A DNA stretch of 64,000 nt, from contig CAMAXV010000005.1 of assembly GCA_945862385.1 (NCBI GenBank), positions 98,202-162,201 of the forward strand, given 5' to 3'. Both the position numbers and the translations under genes were made by a program. A model generated the notes under the pieces. It was not told where the DNA came from. It searched no databases and saw only the letters and a list, made by a program, of their open reading frames with translations. Shown piece after piece: positions 8,566 through 18,215 of the stretch. The stretch's first letter is position 1, and each line of letters begins with the position of its first letter. This DNA comes from Chitinophaga pinensis. GTDB lineage: Bacteria; Bacteroidota; Bacteroidia; Chitinophagales; Chitinophagaceae.

Positions 8566-9636
8566 ATGAATAAAAACATTTTAATTGTTCCCGGAGATGG
8601 AATCGGACAGGAAGTTACCGCAGTAGGTAAACTGGTATTGGATAAAATTGCAGCTCGCTTTGGTCATACATTCACCTATGATGAAGCCATGATCGGACAT
8701 GTAGCCATCGAGGCAACCGGTTCACCGCTTCCTGATGAGACCCTTGCCAAAATGAAAGCATCAGATGCCGTGCTTTTTGGAGCAGTTGGTCATCCAAAAT
8801 ACGACAATGATCCTACGGCCAAGGTGCGTCCGGAGCAGGGTCTGCTGAAAATGCGCAAGGAACTGGGCTTGTATGCCAACCTGCGTCCAATCAAATTATT
8901 TGACGAGTTACTCGATGCTTCAAGCATCAAGCCCGAAATTCTCCGTGGTGCGGATATCCTGTTTTTCAGGGAACTAACCGGTGATATTTATTTTGGAGAG
9001 AAGGGTCGTAAGGATGATGGAGATACAGCTTATGACATTGCGCAATACAGCAGGTTTGAGGTTGAACGCATCGCGCGCAAGGCTTTTGATGCTGCCAGAA
9101 CCCGCAGAAAAAAAGTATGTTCTGTAGACAAGGCTAATGTAATAGAAACAAGCAGGCTCTGGAGAGAAGTGGTGCAGAAAGTAGCACTTGAATATCCGGA
9201 TGTGGAAGTTGAACACCAGTTTGTGGATGCAACTGCAATGCTCCTGATCAAGGATCCACGTCGTTTTGATGTGGTGGTTACTGCAAACCTGTTTGGTGAT
9301 ATCCTCACCGATGAGGCTTCTCAGATTGCAGGTTCCATGGGCATGCTGGCATCTGCATCAATTGGTGATGGTACCGGAGTTTATGAACCCATCCACGGAT
9401 CTGCGCATGATATCACCGGTAAAGGTGTTGCCAATCCGCTCGCATCCATACTTTCAGCTGCGCTGCTGCTGGATATTTCCTTTGGATTGAAAGCAGAGTC
9501 AGAAGCCGTTATTGCTGCAGTAGATGCCGTTTTGAAAGCTGGCTGGAGAACAAGGGATATTGCAGACGCCAATACCCCAGCAGATAAAATACTGGGCACA
9601 GACGCCATGGGTAATGAAGTATTGAATAACCTCTGA
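8566..9636 (+). CDS. leuB: 3-isopropylmalate dehydrogenase
   Basis: A 356-residue isocitrate/isopropylmalate dehydrogenase family enzyme. It opens with NILIVPGDGIGQEV, followed by LLKMRKELGLYANLRP (substrate-binding Arg residues), RELTGDIYFGE, and the NAD-binding and metal region NLFGDILTDEASQIAGSMGML...EPIHGSAHDI. It oxidises and decarboxylates 3-isopropylmalate, and would act equally on methylmalate in the citramalate route. It follows a tandem-repeat spacer and precedes the pmoA-like gene by 12 bases. It is a full-length member of the leu cluster. Confidence 0.97.
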   Translation: MNKNILIVPGDGIGQEVTAVGKLVLDKIAARFGHTFTYDEAMIGHVAIEATGSPLPDETLAKMKASDAVLFGAVGHPKYDNDPTAKVRPEQGLLKMRKELGLYANLRPIKLFDELLDASSIKPEILRGADILFFRELTGDIYFGEKGRKDDGDTAYDIAQYSRFEVERIARKAFDAARTRRKKVCSVDKANVIETSRLWREVVQKVALEYPDVEVEHQFVDATAMLLIKDPRRFDVVVTANLFGDILTDEASQIAGSMGMLASASIGDGTGVYEPIHGSAHDITGKGVANPLASILSAALLLDISFGLKAESEAVIAAVDAVLKAGWRTRDIADANTPADKILGTDAMGNEVLNNL

Positions 9637-9648
9637 TAATCGTTTATC

Positions 9649-10686
9649 ATGAAAAAAATAACCCTGATCATCACGCTGATTACCCTGTCTTTACAGCAAA
9701 CAGGATATGCTCAACATGCAAAAGTTGAAGTTGTTTCAGACAAGCATGATCCCATAATCCGTGTGATGATTGGGGGTAAGCATTTTACCAGTTTCTTCTT
9801 TCCCGATACCATCGCCAAGCCAGTATTGTATCCCATTCAGGCACCCAATGGAGCGGTGATCACACGTGGGTTTCCTGTTACACCTATTGCCGGTGAGCCT
9901 ACAGACCATCCGCATCACCTGGGATTGTGGTTTAATTTCGGGGATGTGAACGGGTTGGATTTCTGGAATAATTCGTTTGCCATTCCGGCTGATAAAAAGC
10001 ATTTGTACGGAAATATCCGCATGGGAAAAATAACAGAAAACAAAAGTGGTGATCAGGGTAGATTGGGTTACGTTGCTATCTGGAATGACCACCAGAATAA
10101 TACCCTGCTGGATGAAAAGACATCTTATGTTTTCAGTGAAATCAATGGTGTTTGGGTTATTGATCGCACCACAACACTTATCGCCAGAACAAAGGTTGAA
10201 TTTAAGGATAATAAAGAAGGAATGCTTGGATTGAGGATGGCGCATGAGTTGCAGATTCCGGCATTGGAAACAAAAAAATTTACCGATGCCAATGGTATCG
10301 AAACAGTCATTAAAGCCGTAACTGATACCATTTCCAATGGTAATTACATCAACAGCAATGGTCTCACAGGTGATGATGTGTGGGGTAAGAAGGCTCCCTG
10401 GTGTATGATGCATGCCAAAATGAAAGCTGATACCATCAGCGTGCTCATACTTGATCACCCGAAAAATGAAGGCTATCCTACATTCTGGCATGCCAGGGGA
10501 TACGGATTATTTGCAGCTAATCCAATGGGATCAAATGTATTTGCCAAGCAAAATCCTGTATACCTGAGAACACTCCAGAAAGGAGAGTCAGTTACCTTTA
10601 GGTTCAGGGTTGCCATAGCTGCAGGAAAAACAAGGCTTTCAACACCTGCTATTCAATCAATTGAAAAGGGATTCGCGTCCCGGTAA
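9649..10686 (+). CDS. Secreted PmoA-like protein (DUF6807)
   Basis: A 345-residue protein with a signal peptide ending GYAQ. The motif EPTDHPHHLGLWFNFGDVNGLDFW near residue 80 is characteristic of the family named PmoA after a methane oxygenase subunit but found widely in Bacteroidota and Planctomycetota as secreted proteins of unknown function. Such genes often lie in carbohydrate loci. Here it is 12 bases after leuB and convergent with the sucrose operon. A role in methane oxidation is not implied. The C-terminal KNEGYPTFWHARGYGLFAANPMG is also typical. Confidence 0.75.
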   Translation: MKKITLIITLITLSLQQTGYAQHAKVEVVSDKHDPIIRVMIGGKHFTSFFFPDTIAKPVLYPIQAPNGAVITRGFPVTPIAGEPTDHPHHLGLWFNFGDVNGLDFWNNSFAIPADKKHLYGNIRMGKITENKSGDQGRLGYVAIWNDHQNNTLLDEKTSYVFSEINGVWVIDRTTTLIARTKVEFKDNKEGMLGLRMAHELQIPALETKKFTDANGIETVIKAVTDTISNGNYINSNGLTGDDVWGKKAPWCMMHAKMKADTISVLILDHPKNEGYPTFWHARGYGLFAANPMGSNVFAKQNPVYLRTLQKGESVTFRFRVAIAAGKTRLSTPAIQSIEKGFASR

Positions 10687-10696
10687 TAAAATACCT

Positions 10697-12658
10697 TTAG
10701 CTTTTGGTTGGTTCAAAAAGGTGAAAACCATAGGGGTCGATGATGAGGTATTCATTATCGTGACCAACTTTGAAAGACTGTTCAGTCCAATGATCAAACA
10801 GCTGTAAGGCAAAGTCTCCATGTTCCTTGAAGGCATACCAGGTGAGGTATGCAGGCTTGTTGCTGAAATTGAATACACAGTAAAGCTTCTGGTCTTCATA
10901 GGATCTCAGGTAACCTGCAATATGGATATTATGTGGTGTAAGCCAGGACAGGTTTTTGTGATCTGAAACTACTTTAAGTTTTTTCCGGAGGGAGATGAGT
11001 TTGCGTGTCGACTGAAAAACAGCATATTCAATTGATCCTGGCTCATGAATGCGTTTGTTTTTTTCCCAGCTGATGACCGGCCTGTGCATCCAGCGGTTAT
11101 CATAACTTTTTCCAGGTTCCTCCTGATAGCTGTAGTCATTGGTATACCCGAGTTCATCACCATAGAAGATGATGGGTACTCCTCCCAAAAAGAATGAGTG
11201 TGCCTGCATGAGCAGGATCTTTTGAATGGATTGATTGATTTCAGCTACATTTCCATCCCAGACTGCTTTTTCCAGTCCGCACAAAGACGCCAGTGAACCG
11301 CTGATTCTTGCATCACCTGTTTTGGGGTTGGATGAAAAGAGTGCTCCTCTGGCCGGACTATCCCATTGGCTGCCAGCATACGAGAAATATTCCTTCAGGA
11401 ATTTACGGTGTTCATAAGGGTTCTTGCCTGTGTGTTCAATCATGTAATCGTCATAGCCCAATCCGATATCATCATGGCAACGGGTATAATTAATCCAGGT
11501 GGTACCGTATGGCTTTTGCAGGATCTCGTGTTGCGCAGCCAGCATGACGCGTGTATCACCTGATGCCAGCATATCCCATTGCAGCGCCATGTGCGTGGCA
11601 TTGTAGGCAAAGTCGCACTCCTTTGCTGTAAAGGATCCTGTACCGAAATATTTCATAATCTCTCTGGGTGCAACTATCGCTTCTCCAAGCAGGGCCATGC
11701 CCGGAGCTGAAACAGCTACACAGCGTTTGATCAGCCTTAAAAGTGTATGAGCCTGAGGCAGATTCTGACAACTGGTACCCAGCTGTTTCCAGATGAAGGC
11801 AGGTGCATCAATGCGCAATACATCAACACCCAGATTGGCATAAAACAGGATGTTGTCGAGCATTTCACGGAATACCACCGGATTGGTATAGTTCAGATCC
11901 CATTGGTAATGATGAAAGACCGTCATAACCCATTTTTTGCATTCAGGTATCCATGTAAAATTGCCGGGTGAGCTTTCAGGGAAAATATCCGGCATCTTTT
12001 CATCAAACTGATTGGGTAACCAGCGGTCGTCATACATGTAAAAGTAATCCTGGTATTCCTTGATGCCTGCCTTGGCTTTTTCAGCCCATTTATGTCTGTG
12101 GGAGGTATGGTTTAAAACGATGTCGAGCATGAGATACATGCTCTTTTCCTGCATCTGTTTCCTGAGGTAAATCAATTCTTCCAATGATCCAAAACGGGAT
12201 TCCACCTTGCGAAAATCTGAAACTGCATAGCCTCCGTCGCTTTCTCCTTCCGGACTTTCAAAAATCGGCATGAGGTGCAGTAAGTTGACACCCAGTTCCT
12301 CGAAATAAGGCAGTTTGCCGGGCATGCTTTTGAGGTCTCCCGCAAACCTGTCAACATAAAGACTCATACCCATCAGTTCATTGCTTAGAAACCAGGTACC
12401 CTGATCAGCTTTTTCCTCATCTCTTTGAATGAGTGCTGATTCCCTGGATTTATAGCCGCTAATCACAGTTCTGATGATAGATTCAAAAAGGGAGTCTGCA
12501 AGTTGATGTTGTCCGTATATCTCCCTGTATAGGTGAGAAATGGTGTCTATATCAGACATCAGGCGCACATAAAAGGGATTATCTTTCCCCGTGGTATCAA
12601 TTTTTTCTTCCAGGGCTATCCTGGTCACATTTTCATGAAGGTTCTGATCGAATGTCAT
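10697..12658 (-). CDS. GH13 amylosucrase-like enzyme (sucrose hydrolase/glucosyltransferase)
   Basis: A 653-residue cytoplasmic (beta/alpha)8 glycosidase of GH13, closest in layout to amylosucrase (subfamily 4). Visible elements are an N-terminal helical domain, LLHLMPIFESPEGESDGGYAVSDF, DIVLNHTSHRH, the nucleophile Asp in GVDVLRIDAPAF, the acid/base Glu in LLGEAIV, and the transition-state Asp in YTRCHDDIG. The ATG at 12658 is preferred over a GTG one codon upstream. It is the last gene of an operon with fructokinase and a sugar transporter, so it probably splits sucrose and either transfers glucose to glucan or releases it. Confidence 0.85.
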   Translation of the reverse strand: MTFDQNLHENVTRIALEEKIDTTGKDNPFYVRLMSDIDTISHLYREIYGQHQLADSLFESIIRTVISGYKSRESALIQRDEEKADQGTWFLSNELMGMSLYVDRFAGDLKSMPGKLPYFEELGVNLLHLMPIFESPEGESDGGYAVSDFRKVESRFGSLEELIYLRKQMQEKSMYLMLDIVLNHTSHRHKWAEKAKAGIKEYQDYFYMYDDRWLPNQFDEKMPDIFPESSPGNFTWIPECKKWVMTVFHHYQWDLNYTNPVVFREMLDNILFYANLGVDVLRIDAPAFIWKQLGTSCQNLPQAHTLLRLIKRCVAVSAPGMALLGEAIVAPREIMKYFGTGSFTAKECDFAYNATHMALQWDMLASGDTRVMLAAQHEILQKPYGTTWINYTRCHDDIGLGYDDYMIEHTGKNPYEHRKFLKEYFSYAGSQWDSPARGALFSSNPKTGDARISGSLASLCGLEKAVWDGNVAEINQSIQKILLMQAHSFFLGGVPIIFYGDELGYTNDYSYQEEPGKSYDNRWMHRPVISWEKNKRIHEPGSIEYAVFQSTRKLISLRKKLKVVSDHKNLSWLTPHNIHIAGYLRSYEDQKLYCVFNFSNKPAYLTWYAFKEHGDFALQLFDHWTEQSFKVGHDNEYLIIDPYGFHLFEPTKS

Positions 12659-12669
12659 CACAATTTCAT

Positions 12670-13626
12670 TTACGACTTAAAGATATCCGTGCTGAGGTTT
12701 TTAAAAGCCTCCATTGCACCTAAATATTCACATGTTCTGGCGCCAGCCTTGTTGGCCTGGTGAATGATTTCCTGCCAGTCAGACTGCTGCAGTTCACCAA
12801 TACTCATGTGTTCCAGTGCACTTAGCTGATAAAGAACAGCCCCTACGAAAGCATCCCCTGCACCAGTGGTATCAACAGCATTGATGGGTATACTGGGGAT
12901 GATTGAGATTGTATTGCTGATCCCAAGCATCGTTCCTTCCTTGCCAAGTGTTATGGCAAAAACGGCAGACGACTGATTGAAAAATTCCTCGGCTGCTGCT
13001 TCAACTGAAGTCTTACCCGTAATCAGCAAAGCCTCTTCATCACTCACCTTGAAGAAATCACATGCTTTGATAAATGTCCATGTTCTGCGGATGAATTCTT
13101 CCTGCTGGTGGCCAAATAGTAGGTGCCTGTAATTGGGATCAAAGCTGATGAATCTCCCAGCTGATTTAGACTTGTCTAAAAGTTCAGTGTAAGTCTGTTG
13201 AAGTGGACCAGGCAGAAATCCTGTAGCCGAACCGAAGTGTGCGATGCCACATGCCTGCAGGTCTATGCCAGCTAAATCGTTTGTAGAGAGCATGCCATCT
13301 GCCCCCCTGTTGAAATAAAAATCACGTTCGCCATTTTCCATGAGTGAAACAAATGCGAAAGTGGTAAAATGTTCTTTATCACGGATGATATGTGTTGTAT
13401 CTACCTGAAAACTGTTGAGCACATCAATCAGGTGCTGGCCAAATGGGTCTGCTCCAACTTTAGCTGCAACCATCACATCTCCGCCAAGGGCAGCAACAGC
13501 TGCTGCAACATTCATAGGGGCACCACCAGCCTTTTTAAGGAAGTTGACACCGTCTGACAGCGACTTGTTACGGTCTGTGCAGATCATATCTATCAATGCT
13601 TCACCAATGCAAAGTATCTTTTTCAT
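12670..13626 (-). CDS. Fructokinase, PfkB/ribokinase family
   Basis: A 318-residue carbohydrate kinase. The N-terminal GEALIDMI, the GGAPMNVAAAVAALGG sugar-binding motif (about 34-49) and the C-terminal ATP-site motif DTTGAGDAFVGAVLYQ with the catalytic Asp are all present. It phosphorylates fructose (inferred from GGAPMNVA and its neighbours), which would be released when the adjacent amylosucrase-like enzyme cleaves sucrose. It lies 11 bases from both neighbours, so the three genes form one transcription unit. Confidence 0.9.
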   Translation of the reverse strand: MKKILCIGEALIDMICTDRNKSLSDGVNFLKKAGGAPMNVAAAVAALGGDVMVAAKVGADPFGQHLIDVLNSFQVDTTHIIRDKEHFTTFAFVSLMENGERDFYFNRGADGMLSTNDLAGIDLQACGIAHFGSATGFLPGPLQQTYTELLDKSKSAGRFISFDPNYRHLLFGHQQEEFIRRTWTFIKACDFFKVSDEEALLITGKTSVEAAAEEFFNQSSAVFAITLGKEGTMLGISNTISIIPSIPINAVDTTGAGDAFVGAVLYQLSALEHMSIGELQQSDWQEIIHQANKAGARTCEYLGAMEAFKNLSTDIFKS

Positions 13627-13637
13627 GTGTTTTTTCT

Positions 13638-14969
13638 TTAATGAACACCTGTATAGGCTGGAAGATTTGCCTCTTCTTTGTTATCATTTGTGGTTTTGAT
13701 TAAGAGGGTGAATACAGCCGCAATCAAAAGTAAGACACCCGCAAATAGGATCGCTTTTCCGGAATCGTTGTGGAGGAAATTTCTCATGATATAACCAAAG
13801 GTTACCGTTTGTATGAGCATTGGAATGACAATCAGCATGTTGATGATACCCATGTATACACCATAACGCTCCTTCGGAATTTCTTTGACCACCATCAGGT
13901 ATGGGATACCCATCATGCTTGCCCAGCCGATGCCAAAACCTGTGATTGCAACATAAAGCAACCACTTATTTTCTATGTAGGGGAAAACCATAAAGCCTGC
14001 TGCTGCAAGTAAAAGGCAGGAAAAATGTACCCATTTGGCACCATATTTTTTTGCGAAGCCAACCAATGCAAAGGCACTCATAAATGTGATGATGTTATAC
14101 CAGCCATTGACTGAACCTGCAAGGCTAACTGCCTTTTCATACAGTTCCCTGTTGTCTGTTCCTGTCTGGAAAACAGATTGGGCAATACTTTTAGAGCTGT
14201 TCTGCCAATAGCAGAAAAGGGCATACCATTGAAAAAGGTAAACTAAAGCCAGCTGCCACATCACTTTTGGCATGTCTTTGATGGCGCTGAAAACATCAAT
14301 AAACGGACTCAGCAGGTTCAGCGGTTTGTTGCGGATTTCCTCCAGCTCTTCAGGTGTTGGTGGTATTTCCGGAGTGGTTTTCATACTCCACCAAACTGTT
14401 CCGATAGAACAGATTGCACCGAGTATGAATGACGCAAAAACCCAGTTAGGAAGCTTGCCGGTATAACCCACAATAATCATTGGAAAAAGGAACAAAGAAA
14501 AATTGGCGAGTGTTTGTCCGAGTCCGGTAAAAAACGATTGTGCGAGGAAACCTGTAGGTTGCTGCGTGCTGTCCAGTTTATCTGCAATGAAAGCCCGGTA
14601 AGGCTCCATGGCGGTATTGTTACCTGCATCGAGAATCCATAACAGTCCAGCTGCCATCCAGAGTTCAGAACTGAATGGAAAGAGAAATAGTGCCAGGCTG
14701 CACATGATAGCCCCAATGAGGAAATAAGGTTTTCTCCTGCCCCATCTGGGGTGCCAGGTTTTATCACTCAACGCTCCGATGATGGGTTGTACCAATAGTC
14801 CTGTCAGCGGACCAGCCAGGTTTAACCAGGGAATTTCATCAGGTTTGGCACCCAGGAAGTCGTATATGGGGTTAACAGCACTTTGCTGCAAACCAAAGGA
14901 GTACTGAATGCCGAAGAATCCAACATTCATGTTGATTATTTGGAGGAAGGAGAGTTTAGGTTTGAGCAT
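13638..14969 (-). CDS. MFS sugar transporter, GPH/SLC45-like (probable sucrose uptake)
   Basis: A 443-residue 12-helix major facilitator. The motifs [26 protein letters not shown] (MFS motif between helices 2 and 3) and [17 protein letters not shown] resemble the glycoside-pentoside-hexuronide and SLC45 sucrose transporters. The start is set at the ATG at 14969. Reading further upstream gives a repetitive stretch (CLVPRALCLS...) that comes from the heptamer repeat at 15003-15067 and is not protein. First gene of the sucrose operon. Confidence 0.85.
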   Translation of the reverse strand: MLKPKLSFLQIINMNVGFFGIQYSFGLQQSAVNPIYDFLGAKPDEIPWLNLAGPLTGLLVQPIIGALSDKTWHPRWGRRKPYFLIGAIMCSLALFLFPFSSELWMAAGLLWILDAGNNTAMEPYRAFIADKLDSTQQPTGFLAQSFFTGLGQTLANFSLFLFPMIIVGYTGKLPNWVFASFILGAICSIGTVWWSMKTTPEIPPTPEELEEIRNKPLNLLSPFIDVFSAIKDMPKVMWQLALVYLFQWYALFCYWQNSSKSIAQSVFQTGTDNRELYEKAVSLAGSVNGWYNIITFMSAFALVGFAKKYGAKWVHFSCLLLAAAGFMVFPYIENKWLLYVAITGFGIGWASMMGIPYLMVVKEIPKERYGVYMGIINMLIVIPMLIQTVTFGYIMRNFLHNDSGKAILFAGVLLLIAAVFTLLIKTTNDNKEEANLPAYTGVH

Positions 14970-15002
14970 GGGCAATGCAGGTTGAGGGTGAATGGTTAAA
15001 AA

Positions 15003-15067
15003 GGCACGAGGCACGAGGCACGAGGGGGAAAGGCACAAGGCACGAGGCACGAGGCACAAGGCACGAG
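15003..15067. repeat. GGCACGA heptamer tandem array
   Basis: Direct repeats of GGCACGA and the variant GGCACAA: three units, a GGGGGAAA interruption, then five more units. The same heptamer appears on the opposite strand at 15238-15252 (TGCCTCGTGCCTGCC). It lies just upstream of the sucrose transporter start and creates a false N-terminal extension of that reading frame. Confidence 0.9.
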
Positions 15068-15142
15068 TGTTGTAACGAAGTTAATGATGAAAGAGACTTC
15101 TAAACAGTCTGTTGAAGCAGCCGAATCAAGTTATTTTATACA

Positions 15143-15154
15143 GCAAACGATTGC
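15143..15154. promoter_or_regulatory. Possible LacI-type operator upstream of sucrose operon
   Basis: GCAAACGATTGC is an imperfect palindrome (5 of 6 pairs) with the central CG typical of LacI-family operators. It lies about 170 bases upstream of the transporter ATG. A perfect relative, GAAAACGTTTTC, is at 18112. No LacI-family regulator is encoded in the window, so this is tentative. Confidence 0.3.
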
Positions 15155-15189
15155 AAAAAAAAACAGGCAAAGGTTTTAACCAATGCCTG
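15155..15189 (-). terminator. Rho-independent terminator after the M14 peptidase gene
   Basis: Read on the minus strand, CAGGCA...TGCCTG forms a stem interrupted by a small internal mismatch and is followed by a run of nine T residues (plus-strand A-run 15155-15163). It lies 65 bases after the stop of the peptidase gene and upstream of the sucrose operon, separating the two. Confidence 0.65.
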
Positions 15190-15203
15190 CTCGTTTTAAA
15201 TCT

Positions 15204-15252
15204 ACCACCCCGTCCTGCCTGTCGGCAGGCAGGCTTGTGCCTCGTGCCTGCC
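15204..15252. repeat. Fragment of the palindromic element joined to heptamer repeat
   Basis: It holds CCACCCCGTC, then a stem CTGCCTG/CAGGCAG around TCGG, modules also seen in the composite elements at 41170 and 54996. Two reversed GGCACGA heptamers follow. It directly abuts the stop of the peptidase gene. Confidence 0.65.
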
Positions 15253-15254
15253 TT

Positions 15255-18011
15255 TTATTTATACAACTGATTAAACACCAGCTTAAATGTACCATGTGAT
15301 TGTGCCCTGAACGTAATTTCCGGACCGTATGCCAGCAACGTTCCTTTACCAACCTGTGCTGAGAATGCAGCTATACCATCTTTCAGGTAAGACTGTCCCC
15401 ATGCCCAGCCACTGCGGAGAGTATTGCCGGAACTAAACCATGCTATTGGTTTGATAGAACCTGCAGCCTGCGCTTCAGGATTGATGTGAAAGACTGGACT
15501 ATCGTCAAATAAAACGTCTGCCTTGTCTTTCATACCCCATGCTGCTGGTAAGCTGTTATCAAGCGTAATCTGCATGACACTTCCCGGGATATAAAACTTT
15601 TCATTGGGTAAATCTCTTTCCTTTCCGTTAACTGTTTCTGTCAATGCATTGCTAACCGGAAGTTTCAGGTGATAAGCCAGTGAAGTACTTGTTCCAATCG
15701 TGACGATTCTGCCACCAGCTTCCATGAATTTTTTCAATTCGGGAATAGACTTTGAAACAGATATGTTACCGGTGGTTTTCCTGAATTCCTCGGGGATATC
15801 TTCAGGTTTCGGGCTACCGAAATTCCTGGCAGGACCATTAACAGAAGGCATGGCTCCACCAACGAAAAGAATCACATCATATTTACTGTTAAGGTCACCT
15901 TTATCGATATCCTGCGCGTAGATAATATCAGCTTTGAAATGAAACTGCTCCATGATCCAGCGCATCCAGCCTGAAGGCATTGATCCTCCATAGGTATCCC
16001 AGAGTGCAATGCGTGCACCTTGAAGCGGTTTTATGGCTATAGGTTTCTTATCCAATGCTGCAATATCAGCACCTCTTGCAGCAGCGTTTTGTGAAATCCA
16101 TGCTTTTGCTTTGGATGATTGTGGAATAAAGAATGAACCTGCAGGTGCATCGTTTATGGCAGCGGTGGTGATGAAAACCGGAATGTTTTCACTAAGTAAA
16201 CCATTCACTGCAGCATAGGCATGGTTATTGGCCGCACTCAGCAGGTAGCCTGCTTTGGCTGTACCAGTTTCCAGTTTTCCTGTGATTGAAATCAGCTCTC
16301 CGGGTTGCATGGCTTTAAACTGACCTGCAATTTCGTCTTGTATGCGGTCAAATGAAACACCCATCTGATAAGCCAGTGTCCAGCCAGCAGCGTCGTACGG
16401 TGGTACTGGTGGTCCGCCCGGGTACTGGAAGTCGTTGGGGTGGTCCTGTGGTTCAAACATATCCAAAATATGCGGACGAAAAGCCTGATCACATTTCACA
16501 ATGAAGGAACCTGCAGGATAGGTTTTGTTGTTATGTGTAAATTCATTTTCTGCCTGATGTACTACAATGCCTGTTCTGATCAGTGCATTGAGGAAACGCT
16601 TTGCAGTGGTGAAGTCGCCCTGGTTGGCAGGGATAATATACGCTCTCGGATCACGCAGTTTGGGATTGTTGAAGACACTATCATAATGCTTCATGGGGAT
16701 GTTGCTGATATTTCTGCCCCAACCCTGAGGAACATTATTTTCAGTATTGGCAGGAGTTCTTGCAGCCTGTTCTTTTTTGAAGAGCTCTGTTATGGCATCC
16801 GCATGTTTCGGATAATGCGTCCAGGTATCTTTTCTACCTTTTTCAATAGAATTTTTACCCATTCGGTATATATTATAAAGCAGTTCATCTCTGTGCCGGC
16901 TGGCATACATCAACACAGCATAGTTCATGGAAACAGAATAGTCAATTGAATTCCGGAAATACCATTTACGGGGTGTGATTGGATTGGGATTGGCACTGCT
17001 TGGGATCAATCTGGATGGCACCAATGGAATCGCAGCAGGAGTTGGAGAACCAATTATTTCAGTAAGTAAACCAATCATGTTATGGAAATAAGTTGTCGTC
17101 CTCAAACCACCGTTATACCATGTTGAGTAAGGGGAACCCGCACGTTGGGTAAATCCCGGTTTGCCTTCTGCGTTTAATCTGTTGATCATTGCGGCGCCAA
17201 CAGCATCGAGGCTGGTCATCACCAGCGGGTCATAAACGTGGTTGAAGGGATCACGGAAAGGAGGGCCTGCTACCACAGCGCCGGGAGGACCGGTCTGGTG
17301 GTGGTTGTACATGATTTGTGGGATCCAGTCGATGAACAGCTGTCGACCCATGTTTTGGGTTTCTTTGAGGTTCAGCATGTAAAAGTCGCGGTTATTGTCA
17401 TGACCGGCATATTTTTCGTACATCCTGGGAAGAAAGCTGGTAGATCTTTTGGATGTATCGCTGTTCCGCATATACCAGTCGGATACCAGTTCCTGTCCGT
17501 CAGGATTCGCATGTACCATCAGGATGATGGTATTATCCAGGATGAACTTCGTTTCCTCATCATTCCTGGTGTTGAGCTGGTAGGCCAGTTCAATCAGCTG
17601 GTGGGCGCCTACTACCTCAGTAGCATGCAAACCGCCATCAATCCACACCACGGCTTTACCCTGGGCAGCGAGTGATTTGGCCATTTCGTCAGACAGTCCT
17701 TCGGCTCTTGCCATCCGTTGTGAAATCTCCTGAAAACGCTTCAGGTTTTTGTGATTTTCTGGGGAGGTGATGATCATCATGAACTGATCCCGACCTTCTT
17801 CCGTTTTTCCTATGCTCGTGAGGATGGCACGTTCAGAGGCGGCATCGAGTTTTTTGAAATAAGCCTCAGTTTGAGAGTAGTTGGCGAGCATATAGTTGTC
17901 GCCAATGTTAAATCCAAAATGCTCCTTTGGAGATGGCACATTCTGGGCTGTTGCAGCCAGGGAAATGATTAATAAGAATAGTGTAAACAGTTGATTTTTG
18001 ATTGCTTGCAT
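15255..18011 (-). CDS. Secreted M14 family zinc metallopeptidase
   Basis: A 918-residue secreted protein with a signal peptide ending ATAQ when started at the ATG at 18011; upstream in-frame codons lack this layout. The M14 carboxypeptidase domain is N-terminal. Zinc ligands H129 and E132 are in DGGLHATEVVGAH, HANPDGQE follows, and a later His is in MYNHHQTGPPG near residue 240. The C-terminal half is a long extension with a class I glutamine amidotransferase-like feel (VILFVGGAMPS, GGRIVTIG). It is divergent from a SusC/SusD pair, so it may process peptides imported there; this is inferred. Confidence 0.85.
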   Translation of the reverse strand: MQAIKNQLFTLFLLIISLAATAQNVPSPKEHFGFNIGDNYMLANYSQTEAYFKKLDAASERAILTSIGKTEEGRDQFMMIITSPENHKNLKRFQEISQRMARAEGLSDEMAKSLAAQGKAVVWIDGGLHATEVVGAHQLIELAYQLNTRNDEETKFILDNTIILMVHANPDGQELVSDWYMRNSDTSKRSTSFLPRMYEKYAGHDNNRDFYMLNLKETQNMGRQLFIDWIPQIMYNHHQTGPPGAVVAGPPFRDPFNHVYDPLVMTSLDAVGAAMINRLNAEGKPGFTQRAGSPYSTWYNGGLRTTTYFHNMIGLLTEIIGSPTPAAIPLVPSRLIPSSANPNPITPRKWYFRNSIDYSVSMNYAVLMYASRHRDELLYNIYRMGKNSIEKGRKDTWTHYPKHADAITELFKKEQAARTPANTENNVPQGWGRNISNIPMKHYDSVFNNPKLRDPRAYIIPANQGDFTTAKRFLNALIRTGIVVHQAENEFTHNNKTYPAGSFIVKCDQAFRPHILDMFEPQDHPNDFQYPGGPPVPPYDAAGWTLAYQMGVSFDRIQDEIAGQFKAMQPGELISITGKLETGTAKAGYLLSAANNHAYAAVNGLLSENIPVFITTAAINDAPAGSFFIPQSSKAKAWISQNAAARGADIAALDKKPIAIKPLQGARIALWDTYGGSMPSGWMRWIMEQFHFKADIIYAQDIDKGDLNSKYDVILFVGGAMPSVNGPARNFGSPKPEDIPEEFRKTTGNISVSKSIPELKKFMEAGGRIVTIGTSTSLAYHLKLPVSNALTETVNGKERDLPNEKFYIPGSVMQITLDNSLPAAWGMKDKADVLFDDSPVFHINPEAQAAGSIKPIAWFSSGNTLRSGWAWGQSYLKDGIAAFSAQVGKGTLLAYGPEITFRAQSHGTFKLVFNQLYK

Positions 18012-18111
18012 GCTATTGAATTGAATATGTAAATTACTCATTTCATGGAAAACAGTCATATTTGGTGGCAAACTTCATTGAAACGCTGCGTACAGGGCAT
18101 ATTAAATTTTA

Positions 18112-18123
18112 GAAAACGTTTTC
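18112..18123. promoter_or_regulatory. Perfect 12-bp palindrome, candidate LacI-family operator
   Basis: GAAAACGTTTTC is a perfect inverted repeat with a central CG, the usual form of LacI-family binding sites. It lies in the intergenic space between the divergent M14 peptidase and SusC genes, about 90-100 bases from each start, where it could control either. The regulator is not in the window. Confidence 0.45.
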
Positions 18124-18215
18124 GCAAAAAACACCCATTATCCACATTTTAGTGATAAAATCACCTTAACTTGGAATTGCATTTTCAGATTATTAAACCT
18201 AAACGACGCTTAGTC

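Noticed and set aside
14970..15059. 30-residue N-terminal extension of the sucrose transporter
   Set aside because: It is the translation of the GGCACGA heptamer array and nearby spacer; the family homology begins at the ATG at 14969.
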